This document shows, one piece after another, positions 62,763-64,000 of a DNA stretch of 64,000 nucleotides. Under the pieces are notes generated by a model that worked only from the letters and a program-made list of their open reading frames with translations, was not told where the DNA came from and did no database searches. The translations under genes were made by a program, and so were the position numbers. The DNA is taken from assembly GCF_008017455.1 (NCBI RefSeq), contig NZ_VRTY01000007.1:1-64000 (forward strand), read 5' to 3'. This DNA is from Pontibacter qinzhouensis (GTDB taxonomy: Bacteria > Bacteroidota > Bacteroidia > Cytophagales > Hymenobacteraceae). How positions within the stretch are numbered: position 1 is the stretch's first letter; every line of letters starts with the position of its first letter.

Positions 62763-64000
62763 ATGAAAAAAATTAAAATTTATACAAAGCACAAGAGGCT
62801 CCTGGCCGATACCCTGACACCGGTTAGCGTGTACCTGAAACTGCGTGACCAGTACCCGAACAGTATTCTGCTCGAAAGCTCAGACTACCACGGTGCCGAA
62901 AACAGTTTTTCCTATATCTGCTGTGGCCCGATGGCAAGCTTTAAAGTAGAAAATGAGGTTATCACGGAAAAATATCCGGATGGCTCCTCCCAACAAACTC
63001 CCATAACGCCCGAAATAAATGTGCCGGCGCAACTGGCAGCATTTTCGCAGCTGTTTGAGGTGGAGGAACAGGCTGGCTTCAGCTTTATACACAATGGGCT
63101 GTTTGGCTACATGAGCTACGATGCTGTGCGCTACTACGAAGACCTGGACCTGAGCCTTCGGCCTGATCGCCTGCAGATTCCGGAGTTATATTATGCAGCC
63201 TATCGGTATGTTATTGCCATCAACCACTTCACCAACGAGGCTTTTATTTTCTCGCATAATTACACCCAGAACGAAGAAGATGGCATTGCGCAGCTGGAAG
63301 CCCTATTGAACAGCCTCAACATTCCGAGCTTTACGTTTAGAACATCAGGTGAAGAGGAGCACAACATAAGCCGCGAAGGTTTCCTGGAGAATGTGGCCAA
63401 AGCAAAGCAGCATTGTTTCAGAGGCGATGTGTTCCAGCTGGTGCTGTCGCGGAGGTTTGCCCAGGCTTTTAAAGGCGATGAATTTAACGTGTACCGCGCC
63501 CTGCGCTCGGTGAACCCGTCGCCCTACCTGTTTTATTTCGATTACGGCAGCTTCAAGATCTTCGGTTCTTCTCCTGAGGCGCAGCTAGTAATAAAAGACC
63601 GCAAAGCCAGTATATTCCCGATTGCCGGCACTTTCCGGAGAACCGGCGACGATGCAGCAGACGCAGCGCTGGCAGAGAAGCTGCTGGCTGACCCGAAAGA
63701 GAACTCAGAACACGTGATGCTGGTTGACCTGGCCCGCAACGACCTGAGCCGAAACGGATCAGAAGTGAAAGTAGAAACCTTCCGCGAGGTGCAATACTAT
63801 TCGCATGTCATTCACCTCGTATCTAAAGTATCGGGTAAGCTGCACCCGCAAACCGACTCGCTGCAGATGGTCGCCAGCACCTTTCCGGCAGGCACACTAT
63901 CCGGGGCACCCAAACACATGGCCATGCAACTCATTGATCGTTATGAGACTACCAACCGAGCTTTTTACGGTGGCTGCATCGGCTTCCTCGACTTTAATGG
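62763..64000 (+). CDS. trpE: Anthranilate synthase component I, partial (runs off right edge)
   Basis: At least 412 residues are present; the C-terminus is outside the window. TrpE makes anthranilate from chorismate with ammonia from the glutamine amidotransferase partner. The N-terminal feedback site LLESSDYHG resembles the tryptophan-binding LLES motif of regulated enzymes. The chorismate-binding core is visible as FRGDVFQLVLSRRF, NPSPYLFYFDYG, IFPIAGTFRRTG, HVMLVDLARNDLSR and FPAGTLSGAPKHMAMQLI. Regulation by attenuation is shown by the leader peptide and terminator upstream. Confidence 0.96.
   Translation, partial: MKKIKIYTKHKRLLADTLTPVSVYLKLRDQYPNSILLESSDYHGAENSFSYICCGPMASFKVENEVITEKYPDGSSQQTPITPEINVPAQLAAFSQLFEVEEQAGFSFIHNGLFGYMSYDAVRYYEDLDLSLRPDRLQIPELYYAAYRYVIAINHFTNEAFIFSHNYTQNEEDGIAQLEALLNSLNIPSFTFRTSGEEEHNISREGFLENVAKAKQHCFRGDVFQLVLSRRFAQAFKGDEFNVYRALRSVNPSPYLFYFDYGSFKIFGSSPEAQLVIKDRKASIFPIAGTFRRTGDDAADAALAEKLLADPKENSEHVMLVDLARNDLSRNGSEVKVETFREVQYYSHVIHLVSKVSGKLHPQTDSLQMVASTFPAGTLSGAPKHMAMQLIDRYETTNRAFYGGCIGFLDFN

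Overview
The window looks like chromosomal DNA from a member of the Bacteroidota, most likely a Cytophagales/Hymenobacteraceae relative (Pontibacter- or Hymenobacter-like). This rests on Bacteroidota-type promoters (TTTG, then about 20 nt, then TAnnTTTG), a Nudix-fold AraR regulator, many lipoproteins and OmpT/PorT-like barrels, and DUF2911, DUF2461 and M2-peptidase genes. This placement is inference, not a database match. I see no tRNA, rRNA, CRISPR array, phage gene or intact transposase.

Layout. 1-7.5 kb holds a partial lipoprotein, an aldo/keto reductase, an Xre-RES toxin-antitoxin pair, an LprI-like protein, a rifampin ADP-ribosyltransferase (arr), a phytoene-desaturase-like oxidoreductase and a HAD phosphatase. 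7.8-15 kb is an L-arabinose locus on the minus strand: araR-like Nudix regulator, araB, araD, a sodium/sugar symporter and araA. 15.7-18 kb holds small metabolic genes. 18.8-25.5 kb holds a two-component system, a SulP transporter with a beta-carbonic anhydrase, a bestrophin and a universal stress protein, possibly an inorganic-carbon/anion module. 26-27 kb encodes a very low-complexity disordered protein. 27.6-50 kb is a mix of housekeeping and envelope genes: topoisomerase III, a metallophosphoesterase, peroxiredoxin, neutral ceramidase-like lipoprotein, rhomboid, VTT membrane protein, sterol-desaturase family, NdpA and a porin. 50.8-55 kb holds cysteine synthase, an M2 dipeptidase and a DUF2911 protein. 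55.4-60 kb is a hisGDCB operon behind a histidine leader peptide. 60.9-64 kb holds an M20 peptidase, then a tryptophan leader peptide, attenuator and the start of trpE, which runs off the window.

Two signals stand out beyond the genes. First, 21 copies of a fixed-length 57-58 bp element, all intergenic, lie across the whole window. It begins (A/G)CCCTTG(A/G), has a central CTTTGGAAGGC-like box, and ends TTTCATTNNAATAATT; the right 26 nt keep a constant length. In 16 of 21 copies it lies in sense orientation downstream of the nearest gene, eight times within 25 bp of the stop codon. Second, two classical ribosome-mediated attenuators, with leader peptides carrying a His-rich run and a Trp triplet, lie 7 kb apart.
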